DNA of 64,000 nucleotides from Psychrobacter sp. BI730 (GCF_013414195.1 NZ_JAATTV010000018.1:1-64000), one strand, 5' to 3'; positions 1-11,151 are shown, counted from the first letter of the stretch. A program made the numbers and translations. The notes: a model not told the origin generated them from the sequence alone.

Positions 1-135
1 GTAATGCCTGGTGATAACGTTGAGATGGGCGTAGAGCTTATCCACCCAATCGCTATGGACAAAGGTCTTCGCTTCGCAATTCGTGAAGGCGGCCGTACTG
101 TAGGCGCTGGTGTTGTTGCTAACGTATTGAACTAA
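1..135 (+). CDS. tuf: Elongation factor Tu, C-terminal end (partial)
   Basis: The window opens inside a coding frame whose last 44 codons are the end of EF-Tu domain 3: MPGDNVEM, then [20 protein letters not shown], then [10 protein letters not shown] and a TAA stop. EF-Tu carries aminoacyl-tRNA to the ribosome as a GTP complex. Only the tail is present, so the GTPase domain cannot be checked. A strong terminator follows at once, and no tRNA-Trp or secE follows as is common after tufB. This fits a tuf at the end of a str-type operon (rpsL-rpsG-fusA-tuf), but that is inferred because the upstream genes lie outside the window. Confidence 0.97.
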   Translation, partial: VMPGDNVEMGVELIHPIAMDKGLRFAIREGGRTVGAGVVANVLN

Positions 136-172
136 TCATTAAGTCTCAGTAATGAGCTTATGAATTAGTCAT

Positions 173-207
173 AAAAAAGGCCACCCTATCTAGGGTGGCC
201 TTTTTTT
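173..207 (+). terminator. Rho-independent terminator after tuf
   Basis: A perfect GC-rich stem (GGCCACCCTA / TAGGGTGGCC) with a tiny TC loop is flanked by an A-run and a T-run of eight. It lies 37 bases after the tuf stop codon and should end that transcript. Confidence 0.95.
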
Positions 208-291
208 TGATAAAAAATAAATAATGTAGTTACTTACTCATATAATTTAAGTACAACCAAATGATGAGACTAATTAAATGAAAGGAACGTC

Positions 292-786
292 ATGTTTGTG
301 ATAGAAGCATTACCAACGAATGCAGTAGAACACGAAAACGTCATTCAAACTGTTGCCGATATAGAAACGATGGTGCAGCCGGATGATGCTTGGAACCAGA
401 AAACATTGGCTGAATTGCTTGAACAAGACAGTATTCGTCTGCTGATTGCTTACGATCAAGCCAAAGAAGATAGTACTTCTTACCGTGAGATAGTTGGCTA
501 TTGCTTATATCAAACAACTTTTGAGCAAGCAGAGGTGTTACGTATCGGAACTGATCCAAAGTACCAACGCCAAGGTATCGCTTCGCAAGTATTGAATAGG
601 CTGCATGAATTGTTACAGCTCAATCAAGTAGAGAGTCTTTTGTTAGAAGTACGTGCAGATAATAAAGCGGCGATAGCGTTATACGAGCAACAAGCGTTTA
701 GCGTCATTCATAGACGCAAAGACTATTATAAAGTGCCACATAAACCAGCAGTCGATGCATTAATCATGCAGCATACTTATATTTAA
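292..786 (+). CDS. rimI: Ribosomal protein alanine N-acetyltransferase (GNAT)
   Basis: A 164-residue GNAT-fold acetyltransferase. RimI acetylates the N-terminal alanine of ribosomal protein S18 using acetyl-CoA. The acetyl-CoA pyrophosphate-binding motif of the family is visible at about residues 92-97 (QRQGIA), preceded by the beta-strand VLRIGTDP. The C-terminal part LEVRADNKAAIALYEQQAF matches the conserved RimI region with the N.AA..LYE signature. The ATG at 292 has a good ribosome site (AAAGGAACG). At 164 residues it is a little longer than E. coli RimI (148). It stands alone between the tuf terminator and a gene on the other strand. Another GNAT specificity cannot be excluded. Confidence 0.85.
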   Translation: MFVIEALPTNAVEHENVIQTVADIETMVQPDDAWNQKTLAELLEQDSIRLLIAYDQAKEDSTSYREIVGYCLYQTTFEQAEVLRIGTDPKYQRQGIASQVLNRLHELLQLNQVESLLLEVRADNKAAIALYEQQAFSVIHRRKDYYKVPHKPAVDALIMQHTYI

Positions 787-873
787 TAAAGAAAATAAAG
801 CTTAATAAAAAATAAGCGATTATGATAAAAGTAGCTATAACAGCTATGATATAAAAGCAGAATTAACTAAGCT

Positions 874-1308
874 TTATTGCAAATGAATTTTCTTTTTACA
901 GACTTCCACATCAAGCTGATAATCGCTATCTGCTTTCATTCGACCTAAAATATCCAAGCGTTCGCTGAGCAGCTCAACCATTATGCTGATATTGGCTTGT
1001 TGTTTTTCGACTTGTTCTAGCTTTTGCTGAGTGAGTAAAAGCTGTGAATCAATATCCAAATGACCATCATAATAATCATTTAAGCTGTTTTTGATTTCGG
1101 TAAGGGTGAAGCCAATAGCTTGCGCGCTTTTGATCAGCTCTATGCGTTCGATACACTCTGGATGAAATTCGGTATATAAACGTGAGCCTGCCTGACGCTT
1201 GCGAGATTTTAGCAGGCCTAATTGCTCGTAATGGCGAACCGTATCTTTGGTCGTATTGGCCTTTGCTGCTAGCTCTCCAATCAATAGAAACGATGTATCA
1301 AGTGCCAT
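874..1308 (-). CDS. MerR-family transcriptional regulator
   Basis: A 144-residue MerR-type activator/repressor. The N-terminal winged helix-turn-helix spans about residues 7-75, with the family pattern IGELA...TTKDTVRHYEQLGLL...RLY near the start. It is followed by a dimerisation coiled coil (about 82-118, rich in Q, L and E). The tail holds one cysteine (VCKKK) and lacks the paired cysteines of typical metal sensors, so the ligand is unknown. The start has a ribosome site (AAGAGGT). The 11-base palindrome ATGATAATCAT lies about 24 bases upstream of the start, overlapping the end of aat, and could be an operator; that is inference. No obvious target gene adjoins it. Confidence 0.85.
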   Translation of the reverse strand: MALDTSFLLIGELAAKANTTKDTVRHYEQLGLLKSRKRQAGSRLYTEFHPECIERIELIKSAQAIGFTLTEIKNSLNDYYDGHLDIDSQLLLTQQKLEQVEKQQANISIMVELLSERLDILGRMKADSDYQLDVEVCKKKIHLQ

Positions 1309-1338
1309 AATAACCTCTTATTTTTTTCGCTATGATAA

Positions 1339-2145
1339 TCATAACTCTAGTTGCCACGGCGACTCGCTATCCAGTAGCGATACGGCTAACGGTTTATGAG
1401 AGTGCTTTTGCCATGGTACAGACTGGCTGCCAATCAGGTTGTCTAACTGAGCTAGGAAATCAGCACGCGGTAAGGTAGTCGCACCTAAACTCATCAAATG
1501 ATCGTTCGGTAGCTGACAGTCAACGAGTGCGACATCACTTTGCTCACACAACCGCATCAAGCCCCAAAACGCTAGCTTTGACGCATTAGATGCTCGATGA
1601 AACATTGATTCACCAAAATAGATGCCGTTTATTTTTAACCCGTATAATCCGCCCATCAGTTGACCTGCTTCGTCCCAAACTTCAATGCTATGAGCAAAGC
1701 CTTGCGCATGCATTTTGGTATAAGCTTCGATCATTTCATCATGAATCCAAGTATGCTCACCTTCAGGCTGATTGTCATTAAGGCCGTCACTGCGCGGTAA
1801 GCTACAGGCATGTATGACATCATTAAAAGCTTGATTAAGCGTCACTTGCCAACGTTCGCGATTTGCTTGCTTACGTAGAGACTTACTCGGTTGATAGGCA
1901 GATGGGACAATCACGCAACGCGGCTCAGGACACCACCAAGCAATAGGCTCATCTTCATTAAACCAAGGAAATAGCCCCTGAGCGTAGGCTGATATCAGCG
2001 TTTCAGGTGCTAGGTCACCACCCATAGCGATGATGCCAATGCCCTCAGGATCGATAGAAATAGGATCAGGAAAGTCATAACGCCCAAGACTTTTTAAAGT
2101 CTCAGGCGTAATGTATTTATCGTGCTGTTGAGTAAAGTTGCCCAT
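1339..2145 (-). CDS. aat: Leucyl/phenylalanyl-tRNA--protein transferase
   Basis: A 268-residue protein that adds Leu or Phe from aminoacyl-tRNA to proteins with N-terminal Arg or Lys, marking them for ClpS/ClpAP (bacterial N-end rule). Family landmarks are FPWFNEDEPIAWWCPEPR near the N-terminus, HTWIHDEMIEAY in the middle, and GLYGLKINGIYFGESMFHR, the conserved core of the GNAT-like domain. It directly abuts trxB: the trxB stop and the aat ATG are adjacent with no spacer, so aat is almost certainly translated from the trxB transcript. The length is somewhat greater than E. coli Aat (234), mainly in the tail. Confidence 0.95.
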   Translation of the reverse strand: MGNFTQQHDKYITPETLKSLGRYDFPDPISIDPEGIGIIAMGGDLAPETLISAYAQGLFPWFNEDEPIAWWCPEPRCVIVPSAYQPSKSLRKQANRERWQVTLNQAFNDVIHACSLPRSDGLNDNQPEGEHTWIHDEMIEAYTKMHAQGFAHSIEVWDEAGQLMGGLYGLKINGIYFGESMFHRASNASKLAFWGLMRLCEQSDVALVDCQLPNDHLMSLGATTLPRADFLAQLDNLIGSQSVPWQKHSHKPLAVSLLDSESPWQLEL

Positions 2146-3715
<1,570 letters not shown>

Positions 3716-6700
3716 GTGATATCAGCACCGCTTATTGAGTATTTAAAAAAGGGAATGTTTACCCTCCTTGGGTTAATACTGGCCGTTTATCTGTTTGTCA
3801 TTTTGATGACTTATACAGGCAACGATCCTAGCTGGTCGCACATCAGTAGTGATATGACCACAATTAATAATATGGGCGGCGAGGCAGGCGCATGGTTGTC
3901 CGATTTGCTTTATAGCTTTTTTGGGTTTGGTGCTTGGTGGTTTTTGGCATTTGTGGTTTACGAATCTATCCTAATTTGGTGGGAAAACAAGCCAACGTTT
4001 TGGCTCATGCGATTGGTCGCTTATGTGTTTTTACTATTAAGTGCTAGCGCATTATTTGCACAATTGGTCTCTTTAGTTCAGCAAGTCACGAACCCTGACG
4101 CCATCGGTCTCGAAGGTGTCGCTGGTGGTATCATCGGGCTAGAGTTACAGGCGCGTTTGGCACAGCTGCTATCGCAGTGGGGGAGTGTGGTTTTCTTAGC
4201 AGTATTCGTTGTGATTACCGCTACGTTTGCCTTTAACATCCATTGGATGACGATATATCAAAAGGTTCGTGCGCTGTCGTGGCTTGGTTCAGGTGTAAAA
4301 AGTCAGGATGCTATCGACGCTACTGAACCGAGCATTGCATCACAAGATGATAGCCAGAAATTAGATGAGTCGGTAGATAAAAAAGTAGAGCATGAGCAGC
4401 TGCCACTTGAGTTACAGTCTGCGGAAAATACTAACGGTACTCAAGACGTCAGCAGTAGTGGACGTTTCGGTAGTGTATTGTCAGACTTTTTGGCAACATC
4501 AGGATTGGCAGATAGTGTCAAAGCCTCTGTCATCGCAGCAAAAGCAGCGGCGACACCTAATAGCTCAAAAGGTGAGCAGGTAGATACCGATACAGTCTCG
4601 CTTAATAACTCTACTGATAATACAGCCAACCATACAGTCCAGCCAATATCATTAAACTCGACTGCACCTGTTGCTCGCAAAGTTGAGCCAAGCTTTGCAT
4701 GGAATGATGCCAATACGGTCGATGACTTACTTGCAAGTGAGCAAATGGCTTACAGTGCTAGTGGCATGGACAGCTCGGCTATGCCTGTACCTAACTATTC
4801 CCAAACGGGTACTAGTACCACAGCATCGTTAGAGAAAGCAGTACCTGCTACTGCAGTAACTACCACGACGGAAGCGGTTGCTCAACCAGATATACATGAT
4901 AAAGAATCATTAGCTCAGTCATCAGTTGATGAGTCAGTGCACAGTAATTTAGCCAGTCAGCCAGTCATTGAATCTGCTGAGCCTAAAGTCTCTACGACAC
5001 ATGAGACTGCAGAAGTAGATAAATTAGCAGAAGCATGGTTGGCAGAGCATGCTGATATATCAGAACCTACAGAGTCTATCGTAGAAACGTCTGAAGACTC
5101 TAAGCCTGTTCAGGAAACTGTCGTAGCTGAGCCAATCGTACCAGAGAAGACGCCAGAACCTATCGTAGAAGAGCCTATTAGCTTTGCACAGGATTCAGCC
5201 AATCAGCCGTTTGATACGCCTGTAGATTTGCCACATACCGAAAAGACAGCAGTAGTCTCTGAGCCTGAAGTTGCTCCGGTAACAGTAGAGACTGAGCCTG
5301 CATTGCCAGATGTGCCAGATGTGTCAGACATGACACCAACCAATACGCCTCCTGCCAATCCAAAAGCAGCGCCAACGGTGGAAGTGACCAGCCCAGTCTT
5401 CAATATACAGCCTGAGCCTAAAACGCCCGCGCAACCATCTGTTAGTTTTGCTGTCCCAGAGGGCGATAGCAGCAACCATATCACTGATATGATGCCAGAG
5501 GACGACAGTGATGACGACACCAATGTACCGGTCATGCCGCATATTAGTGATGACGCAGCTTTTAGTCAAAAGTCGCGTTCGATGCAAACGGCAGCTTATC
5601 GCAGCAGCCTGACGCCTATTCCAGAAGTCTCTATATTGGATAAGCCGGATCCTGACCGCAAGCCTAGCTACACTGTGGCTGAACTTGAAAAACTGTCTGA
5701 GTTGCTAGAAATTAAGCTACAAGAATTTAATGTAAAGGCTTCTGTGGTTAATGCTATCCCTGGCCCTGTTGTCACCCGTTTTGAAGTGGAGCTGGCTGCT
5801 GGTGTGAAAGCTAGTAAAGTCACAGGTATCTCGCGTGATTTAGCGCGTTCACTATCGATGGCTTCTTTGCGTGTGGTCGAAGTGATTCCGGGCAAACCGT
5901 ACATCGGTATCGAAGTGCCTAACAAGAAACGTGAAATGGTACGTTTGATTGAACTGCTAAATACCGAAACGTTTAAAGATCCTAAAGCGCAGATTAGCAT
6001 GGCAATGGGTAAAGACATCGGTGGTAACCCAATCATTACCGACCTTGCTCGTGCGCCGCATATGCTGGTGGCTGGTACCACGGGCTCTGGTAAATCAGTA
6101 TTGGTCAACTCGATGCTACTATCGATGCTACTCAAATATACACCCAATGAGCTGCGTCTTATCTTGATTGATCCAAAGCAGCTTGAGCTTGCCAATTACA
6201 ATGATATTCCGCATTTGTTAACGCCAGTGGTCACCGATATGACGGAAGCGGCCAGTAGCTTGTCATGGTGTGTGGCCGAGATGGAACGTCGCTATCAGCT
6301 GATGAGTTTGCTAAAGGTTCGTAAGCTCAATGAGTTTAATAAGAAAGTCATCGCGGCGGAAAAATCAGGCAAGCCAATGCTTGATCCTCTATGGCGTCCG
6401 AATGACAGCGTAAGTATTAGTCAAGCACCCAAGCTAAAAACACTACCTATGATTGTTATTGTCGCGGATGAGTTTGCCGATATGATTATGCAGGTCGGTA
6501 AACAGGCCGAAGAGCTCATTACACGTTTGGCACAAAAATCGCGTGCTGCGGGTATTCATTTAATGCTAGCGACTCAGCGTCCATCAGTCGATGTTATTAC
6601 AGGTTTGATTAAGGCCAACATCCCAGTGCGTGCGGCACTACGAGTAAACTCAAAAGTCGATTCACGTACGATTCTAGATAGTGGCGGTGCTGAGGACATG

Positions 6701-7087
6701 CTGGGTAACGGTGATATGTTGTTCTTGGGGCCAGGGCAAATCGAGCCAGATCGTGTACATGGGGCTTATGTCAGTGACGAAGAAGTTAACCGTGTCTGTG
6801 ACGCTTGGCGTGAGCGCGGCGCTCCTGATTATATTGACAATATGGCAGGCAACTTTGAATTGTCTAGCCCAGGCGGTGGTAGTACAGCCAATGCCTCTGG
6901 TGAAGATGATGATTTATATAATGATGCTGTGGCCTTTATCATGGAAACACGTAAGGTGTCTGCCTCAAGCATTCAGCGTAAATTTAGCATCGGCTATAAC
7001 CGTGCTGCGCGTATTGTCGACTCTATGGAAGAAGCTGGATTGGTCAGCTCGATGGGCAAAAGTGGCAAGCGTGAACTATTGATGTAG
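3716..7087 (+). CDS. ftsK: DNA translocase FtsK
   Basis: A 1123-residue septal DNA pump that moves chromosome ends past the division septum and activates XerCD at dif. Four hydrophobic segments lie in the first 180 or so residues. A long linker of about 430 residues, rich in Ala, Val, Glu, Pro, Ser and Thr, runs to about residue 630. The motor then starts (SYTVAELEKLSELL), with Walker A GTTGSGKS near 787 and Walker B VIVADEFADM near 916. The C-terminal gamma domain (about 1055-1123) is a winged helix that reads KOPS, containing ASSIQRKFSIGYNRAARIVD. The start is GTG, chosen because it begins the membrane segment and has AAGG upstream; no earlier ATG is in frame. A terminator follows. Confidence 0.96.
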   Translation: MISAPLIEYLKKGMFTLLGLILAVYLFVILMTYTGNDPSWSHISSDMTTINNMGGEAGAWLSDLLYSFFGFGAWWFLAFVVYESILIWWENKPTFWLMRLVAYVFLLLSASALFAQLVSLVQQVTNPDAIGLEGVAGGIIGLELQARLAQLLSQWGSVVFLAVFVVITATFAFNIHWMTIYQKVRALSWLGSGVKSQDAIDATEPSIASQDDSQKLDESVDKKVEHEQLPLELQSAENTNGTQDVSSSGRFGSVLSDFLATSGLADSVKASVIAAKAAATPNSSKGEQVDTDTVSLNNSTDNTANHTVQPISLNSTAPVARKVEPSFAWNDANTVDDLLASEQMAYSASGMDSSAMPVPNYSQTGTSTTASLEKAVPATAVTTTTEAVAQPDIHDKESLAQSSVDESVHSNLASQPVIESAEPKVSTTHETAEVDKLAEAWLAEHADISEPTESIVETSEDSKPVQETVVAEPIVPEKTPEPIVEEPISFAQDSANQPFDTPVDLPHTEKTAVVSEPEVAPVTVETEPALPDVPDVSDMTPTNTPPANPKAAPTVEVTSPVFNIQPEPKTPAQPSVSFAVPEGDSSNHITDMMPEDDSDDDTNVPVMPHISDDAAFSQKSRSMQTAAYRSSLTPIPEVSILDKPDPDRKPSYTVAELEKLSELLEIKLQEFNVKASVVNAIPGPVVTRFEVELAAGVKASKVTGISRDLARSLSMASLRVVEVIPGKPYIGIEVPNKKREMVRLIELLNTETFKDPKAQISMAMGKDIGGNPIITDLARAPHMLVAGTTGSGKSVLVNSMLLSMLLKYTPNELRLILIDPKQLELANYNDIPHLLTPVVTDMTEAASSLSWCVAEMERRYQLMSLLKVRKLNEFNKKVIAAEKSGKPMLDPLWRPNDSVSISQAPKLKTLPMIVIVADEFADMIMQVGKQAEELITRLAQKSRAAGIHLMLATQRPSVDVITGLIKANIPVRAALRVNSKVDSRTILDSGGAEDMLGNGDMLFLGPGQIEPDRVHGAYVSDEEVNRVCDAWRERGAPDYIDNMAGNFELSSPGGGSTANASGEDDDLYNDAVAFIMETRKVSASSIQRKFSIGYNRAARIVDSMEEAGLVSSMGKSGKRELLM

Positions 7088-7116
7088 CATTAGTCCTTAA
7101 GTTGATAACGAAAAAG

Positions 7117-7144
7117 CGAGTCATGAAAATGGCTCGTTTTTTTA
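7117..7144 (+). terminator. Terminator after ftsK
   Basis: A short hairpin (CGAG-T-CAT, loop GAAA, ATG-G-CTCG) is followed by seven T residues, 30 bases after the ftsK stop. Confidence 0.85.
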
Positions 7145-7427
7145 TGGAAGAAACTTAATAATACTTTCATAAATTGTAGGTTTAGAAGTAAGTATTTATT
7201 ATTAAATACGTTCTAGGGCGCGAAGAGTAGATTCTCATATTAGCTCATTAACTAGCGAAATCCACAACTAGCGAAATTGACCAGATGACTAACGAGTCCG
7301 TTTATCAAATATCAGGCACGGTTTTTTATACTAAACTGACAGGAGTTTATGAAAAAATAGTCATTAGTTTTAGAAAGTATGCGTGCTACATAGTCTTAAT
7401 AAAATTACTCTCCAAGGAAGGTTAGTT
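7145..7427. other. Intergenic region between ftsK and amidase
   Basis: AT-rich leader of the amidase gene. It has a 12-base direct repeat, AACTAGCGAAAT, at 7250-7261 and 7266-7277. A lone CTAGGGCGCG at 7213 resembles one end of the short inverted-repeat elements seen elsewhere in the window. A strong ribosome site (AAGGAAGG, 7414-7421) sits before the amidase ATG. Confidence 0.5.
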
Positions 7428-8921
7428 ATGTTTAAAGAATATACTCAGTATGATGGTCTCGCCTTAGCGGCATTGGTCAATTCAGGTGAGGTCAGCGCAA
7501 AGGAATTGCTAGACGCTGCTGTCCATCAAGCCAATCAAATCAACCCTAAGCTAAATGCTATCGTGCATCGTTTTGATGAGCGCGCTTACAATGCTGCGCA
7601 GGCAGGTTTGCCTTCAGGTGTATTTACTGGCGTGCCTTATTTACTAAAAGATTTATCATTTAGCTTCGCAGATGAACCCATTACAATGGGCAGCCGCAGC
7701 GTCAATATCCTCTCAGAAAAAGACAGCGAAATCGTCAAACGCATGAAAGCGACAGGTGTTAATACCTTTGGCAAGACTAACACCCCTGAGTTTGGCTTGA
7801 TTATCACCACTGAGCCAAAAGCCCATGGCGCTACGCATAATCCTTTTAAAAAAGGCTATAGCTCTGGTGGCTCGTCGGGTGGTAGTGCCGCGGCAGTGGC
7901 GAGCGGTATTGTCCCGATGGCAGGCGGTGGTGACGGTGGCGGCTCGATACGTTTTCCATCTGCTTGGTGCGGTACGTTTGGGTTAAAGCCAAGCCGCGGA
8001 CGTAATCCAATGGGCCCTAATCTTGGTGAAGGTTGGGAGGGGGCCGTGGCTGACCATGTGATTACGCGCTCAGTGCGCGATAGTGCAGCGATGCTAGATG
8101 CCACTAGCGGAGCAGAGATTGGCGCCCCTTATGTCATTGCGCCACCAGACGGCACGTTTTTGCAGGCGGCGATGCGCGCGCCAAGGCCATTGAAAATCGC
8201 TTTGCAGCAGCAGCCACTGATTGCCAATACCGTAGTGGACAAAGAAGTACTTGCTGTACTGAAGCAAACCGCTAAGCAGCTAGAATCGATGGGGCATCAA
8301 GTGATACCCGCTGAGCCAAATATCAATATTGAGCAGTTTTGGCATGACTTTATCGTCGTGGTCTGCGCGCATACGGCATTTACAATTGATAACATCGAGC
8401 GTGAGTTTGGTGCTGATCATATTAAAAACCTAGAGCCACAAACCTATAATATGGCACTGCTTGGGCGCTCATTGTCAGCGATTGATTTGGCACATGCCAA
8501 ACATGGCTGGCATCATAGCCAGTATCAGACGGGTTTATTACTAGAAGACTATGACATGATACTGTGCCCGACTGTGCCCACGCCTGCGGTAAAGCATGGT
8601 GTACTGCCGCCTAGTCGTATGGATGAGATGATGATGCGTAGCGCCGAGGTGCTTAACAAGGGCTTTAATATGGGTAGATATGCCTTTAGCTCAGGTATGA
8701 TTGAAAAGCTCAGTGCACCTGTATTAGGTAAGATGGGCTTTACACTATTGGGTAATGTTACGGGGTTACCCGCGATGTCAGTATCCGTCGGTATGAGCAA
8801 AAAAGGCCTACCGATTGGCATGCAATTAATCGGACGCATGAATGATGAAGCAACATTATTCAGTGTGGCGGGCGAGATGGAGCGCGCAGGTTTATTTACC
8901 AAACACGCTTTTGAAAAGTAG
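7428..8921 (+). CDS. Amidase (amidase signature family)
   Basis: A 497-residue amidase signature enzyme that hydrolyses C-N amide bonds with a Ser-cisSer-Lys triad. The lysine is K74 in YLLKDLSF. The glycine/serine-rich signature [16 protein letters not shown] starts near 145 and holds the cis-Ser. The nucleophile Ser lies near 173 in [13 protein letters not shown] chose the ATG at 7428 because it has an excellent ribosome site; a GTG 45 bases upstream is also in frame but lacks one. The tail [11 protein letters not shown] is typical of the family. It resembles stand-alone amidases such as 6-aminohexanoate-cyclic-dimer hydrolases rather than GatA: there is no gatB or gatC nearby. The physiological substrate cannot be told from sequence. 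Confidence 0.9.
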   Translation: MFKEYTQYDGLALAALVNSGEVSAKELLDAAVHQANQINPKLNAIVHRFDERAYNAAQAGLPSGVFTGVPYLLKDLSFSFADEPITMGSRSVNILSEKDSEIVKRMKATGVNTFGKTNTPEFGLIITTEPKAHGATHNPFKKGYSSGGSSGGSAAAVASGIVPMAGGGDGGGSIRFPSAWCGTFGLKPSRGRNPMGPNLGEGWEGAVADHVITRSVRDSAAMLDATSGAEIGAPYVIAPPDGTFLQAAMRAPRPLKIALQQQPLIANTVVDKEVLAVLKQTAKQLESMGHQVIPAEPNINIEQFWHDFIVVVCAHTAFTIDNIEREFGADHIKNLEPQTYNMALLGRSLSAIDLAHAKHGWHHSQYQTGLLLEDYDMILCPTVPTPAVKHGVLPPSRMDEMMMRSAEVLNKGFNMGRYAFSSGMIEKLSAPVLGKMGFTLLGNVTGLPAMSVSVGMSKKGLPIGMQLIGRMNDEATLFSVAGEMERAGLFTKHAFEK

Positions 8922-8952
8922 GATTGAATTCTATGGTTTGGATTGTTAGCGC

Positions 8953-9843
8953 TCAATCAAAGCGATAAATGTCCATACCCAAACTATGATGAGCCATACT
9001 TTGATGAACGACAGAGACGCGTTGACCAGTACCTAACGCAAAAAACAGCGGTAGCAAGTGCTCATCACTTGGATGAATGTCCTTGTAATCTGGGTACTGC
9101 TGCCAGTCGAGCGCCGTGGGAATGTCTATTTTGAGCTGCTGCAACAACCACTGCTTAAACGTTTTGGCTGCTTGATCGATGCTGTCAGCTTCCCAGCGCA
9201 ATGCTTGCAAATTATGCGTAATGTTACCTGAACCGATGACGAGGATTTGCTCATCACGTAAATGTGCTAACTGCGCGCCTAACTGATAGCAGGCAATACT
9301 GTCATAATGCTGCGGCAGTGATATCTGTACAATAGGCACATCAGCTTCTGGGTACAGGTGTCTGAGCGGCGCCCATACACCATGATCACAGGCACGCACT
9401 GGATTAACACTACAAGTAATACCACGTGCGGTCAGCTGCTGAGCAAGTGCCTCAGCCAGTGCAGGCTGGCCTGTAGCAGGATACTGAATGTCGTAAAGTT
9501 CGGGCGAAAATCCTGAAAAATCATGCCACGTCTTTGGCTGTGGATTACTGCTAATCTCTAGCTTTGCTGACTGCCAATGCGCTGACATAATAACGATGGC
9601 ACGTGGCTTAGGTAAGTTTTGACCGATACGAGCCAGTGCACTGGTCGTCGCAGACTGCTCAATTGCAAGCGTAGGCGCGCCATGCGATATAAAGAGCGCT
9701 GGTAGCTTAGATGTGTTTGTCGCTACATCAGACGTATTTTCCCATGCGGCAGCCGCTGTGATAGGCGTCTGCACATTATGATGGTCATCACGTTGATGAG
9801 AGTGCTTAGAGGCGTTGGGTGTCGCACGTTTTGGATATTTCAT
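8953..9843 (-). CDS. ygiD: Extradiol ring-cleavage dioxygenase, YgiD/DODA family
   Basis: A 296-residue class III extradiol dioxygenase-like protein of the 4,5-DOPA dioxygenase (YgiD) family. The metal ligands appear as the conserved HGAPTLAIE (first His), VIMSAHWQ, then VRACDHGVWAPLRHLYPEADVPIVQIS and the later GSGNITHNLQALRW. The first 45 residues (HSHQRDDHHNVQTPITAAAA region) are low-complexity and absent from family members of about 260 residues. The true start may therefore be internal, although no downstream Met lies before the core. It is convergent with the amidase, with only 31 bases between stop codons. The native substrate in bacteria is uncertain. Confidence 0.87.
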   Translation of the reverse strand: MKYPKRATPNASKHSHQRDDHHNVQTPITAAAAWENTSDVATNTSKLPALFISHGAPTLAIEQSATTSALARIGQNLPKPRAIVIMSAHWQSAKLEISSNPQPKTWHDFSGFSPELYDIQYPATGQPALAEALAQQLTARGITCSVNPVRACDHGVWAPLRHLYPEADVPIVQISLPQHYDSIACYQLGAQLAHLRDEQILVIGSGNITHNLQALRWEADSIDQAAKTFKQWLLQQLKIDIPTALDWQQYPDYKDIHPSDEHLLPLFFALGTGQRVSVVHQSMAHHSLGMDIYRFD

Positions 9844-9926
9844 GTTGCATTTATTAGGGCGTGCGCCAATTTTTCAATCTATTTTAGGGTTGATGTTTCA
9901 AATCAAAAAATAGATTAGTATTTTAT

Positions 9927-10415
9927 TTAATTACCACGGTGATAAGGGTGGTTATTGTTGATACTCATCGCGCGATACAATTGCTCCATAAGTACGACGC
10001 GAACTAGCGGATGCGGCAATGTCAGTGCTGATAGTGATAATTTTGCATCGGCCTTTGCCAATACTTCTGGCGAGACGCCGTCTGCACCGCCGATGACCAA
10101 GGCAATATCATCGCCTTGTAGCATGCCATCAGCGAGCTTATCAGCCAGTCCTTCGGTCGAAATCATCTTGCCTTTGACATCTAGCACCCATAATTGCTCG
10201 CGGCTTGATGCATTATGAGCGGCTAATATGGCTTGACCTTCTTGCTCACGGTACTGTGCCAAATTAGCATCTGAAGGATTTTTTGCCCGCTTGGCTGCCG
10301 TAATTTCGACAATTTCTGTGCTTAGCATCGGTTGAATGCGTTTGTAATATTCGTCAAAACCCGTCTGTACCCAACTAGGCATTTTATTGCCAACGGTCAA
10401 AATCCTTACTTTCAT
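9927..10415 (-). CDS. rlmH: 23S rRNA pseudouridine(1915) N3-methyltransferase
   Basis: A 162-residue SPOUT-class methyltransferase that methylates pseudouridine 1915 in helix 69 of 23S rRNA using SAM. The start MKVRILTVGNKMPSW is the canonical RlmH N-terminus; the frame stays open 28 codons upstream but that part is not conserved. SAM-binding knot motifs are visible: LVIGGADGVSPEV and LPHPLVRVVLMEQLYRAMSI, with the family tail HPYHRGN. The length matches E. coli RlmH (155). It follows the DUF421 gene on the same strand, 85 bases downstream, and may be cotranscribed with it. In many bacteria rlmH sits beside rsfS, which is not seen here. Confidence 0.97.
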   Translation of the reverse strand: MKVRILTVGNKMPSWVQTGFDEYYKRIQPMLSTEIVEITAAKRAKNPSDANLAQYREQEGQAILAAHNASSREQLWVLDVKGKMISTEGLADKLADGMLQGDDIALVIGGADGVSPEVLAKADAKLSLSALTLPHPLVRVVLMEQLYRAMSINNNHPYHRGN

Positions 10416-10500
10416 AATGCTTACCATCTCGATAATTGAATTCAAGCTTACTAGGGAGTGTTCTTGATAGTTGTATCGTTCGTTGTTTATTGTCTGCAAT

Positions 10501-11037
10501 TTACATCAGAGGGTTAATCGTCTCTGATACGTTGCTACTTGCGCTTTGATCGTCCGCTTGGCTTGGCTTTGGAATGACAGTCAATTTTGCATCAGACTCA
10601 AAAACAATGGCTTCGACATCATCAAAACTATTAATCCCTTCAGAACGCATGGCACATTCGATTTCTTGACGCGTCAAGCGCTCATCACGCATGGCGTCTG
10701 GCAAAAACTGCCCTTGATAAAAAACGATACGCGGCTCTGATAAAATAAAGTTACTAAATTGCGGTGAAATAGCCGCATATTTGGTCACCGCAAATTGCAA
10801 TAGGTATAATACTAAAATAGACGAAACCCCTTCAACAAAGGGGATGTCTTTGAGCAAAATCGTACTGGCACCCAACGAGCCGATCATGACCGTCACGATC
10901 CAATCGAAGTTGTTTAGCTGCGATGTTGAGCGTTTGCCAGAGATTTTGGTGACTGTCACGATCAACACGTAAACCATAACAGTCGTCAAAACAATACGAC
11001 CAAGCTTATCTATGTTGTCAAAAAAGATCATGTCCAT
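10501..11037 (-). CDS. DUF421 (YetF-like) membrane protein
   Basis: A 178-residue inner-membrane protein of the DUF421/YetF family. Three hydrophobic helices lie in the first 95 residues, with the family pattern RIVLTTVMVYVLIV, then KISGKRSTSQLNNFDWIVTV and GSLGASTILLKDIPF. A soluble C-terminal domain follows (PRIVFYQGQFLPDAMRDERL, then DDVEAIVFESDAKLTVIPK). Homologues are known in Bacillus, where they are linked to spore or stress functions, but the biochemical role is not established. The start at 11037 is chosen for its AGGAG ribosome site nine bases upstream; a frame 12 codons longer lacks one. It is probably cotranscribed with rlmH. Confidence 0.88.
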   Translation of the reverse strand: MDMIFFDNIDKLGRIVLTTVMVYVLIVTVTKISGKRSTSQLNNFDWIVTVMIGSLGASTILLKDIPFVEGVSSILVLYLLQFAVTKYAAISPQFSNFILSEPRIVFYQGQFLPDAMRDERLTRQEIECAMRSEGINSFDDVEAIVFESDAKLTVIPKPSQADDQSASSNVSETINPLM

Positions 11038-11091
11038 AATGTTCGCTCCTATTATAAAGGTAAAACAAGTCATCGCTAAAATACTACTTAC

Positions 11092-11151
11092 TAGGGCGCG
11101 TCTTACTTTGTCTCATTTTTAGTACTATTTTTAAAATAATGACACGCCTTA
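11092..11151. repeat. Short inverted-repeat element (degenerate)
   Basis: Sixty bases bounded by TAGGGCGCGTC on the left and the reverse complement of TAAGGCGTGTC on the right, sitting between two genes. The ends resemble those of the larger element at 21951-22231 and of the short one at 47004-47075. The match is imperfect, so family membership is tentative. Confidence 0.4.

Noticed and set aside
7213..7222. Lone CTAGGGCGCG, also seen as a related CTAGGGCTCG at 43145
   Set aside because: Only one end is present each time, with no inverted partner at a suitable distance, so a repeat element is not supported.
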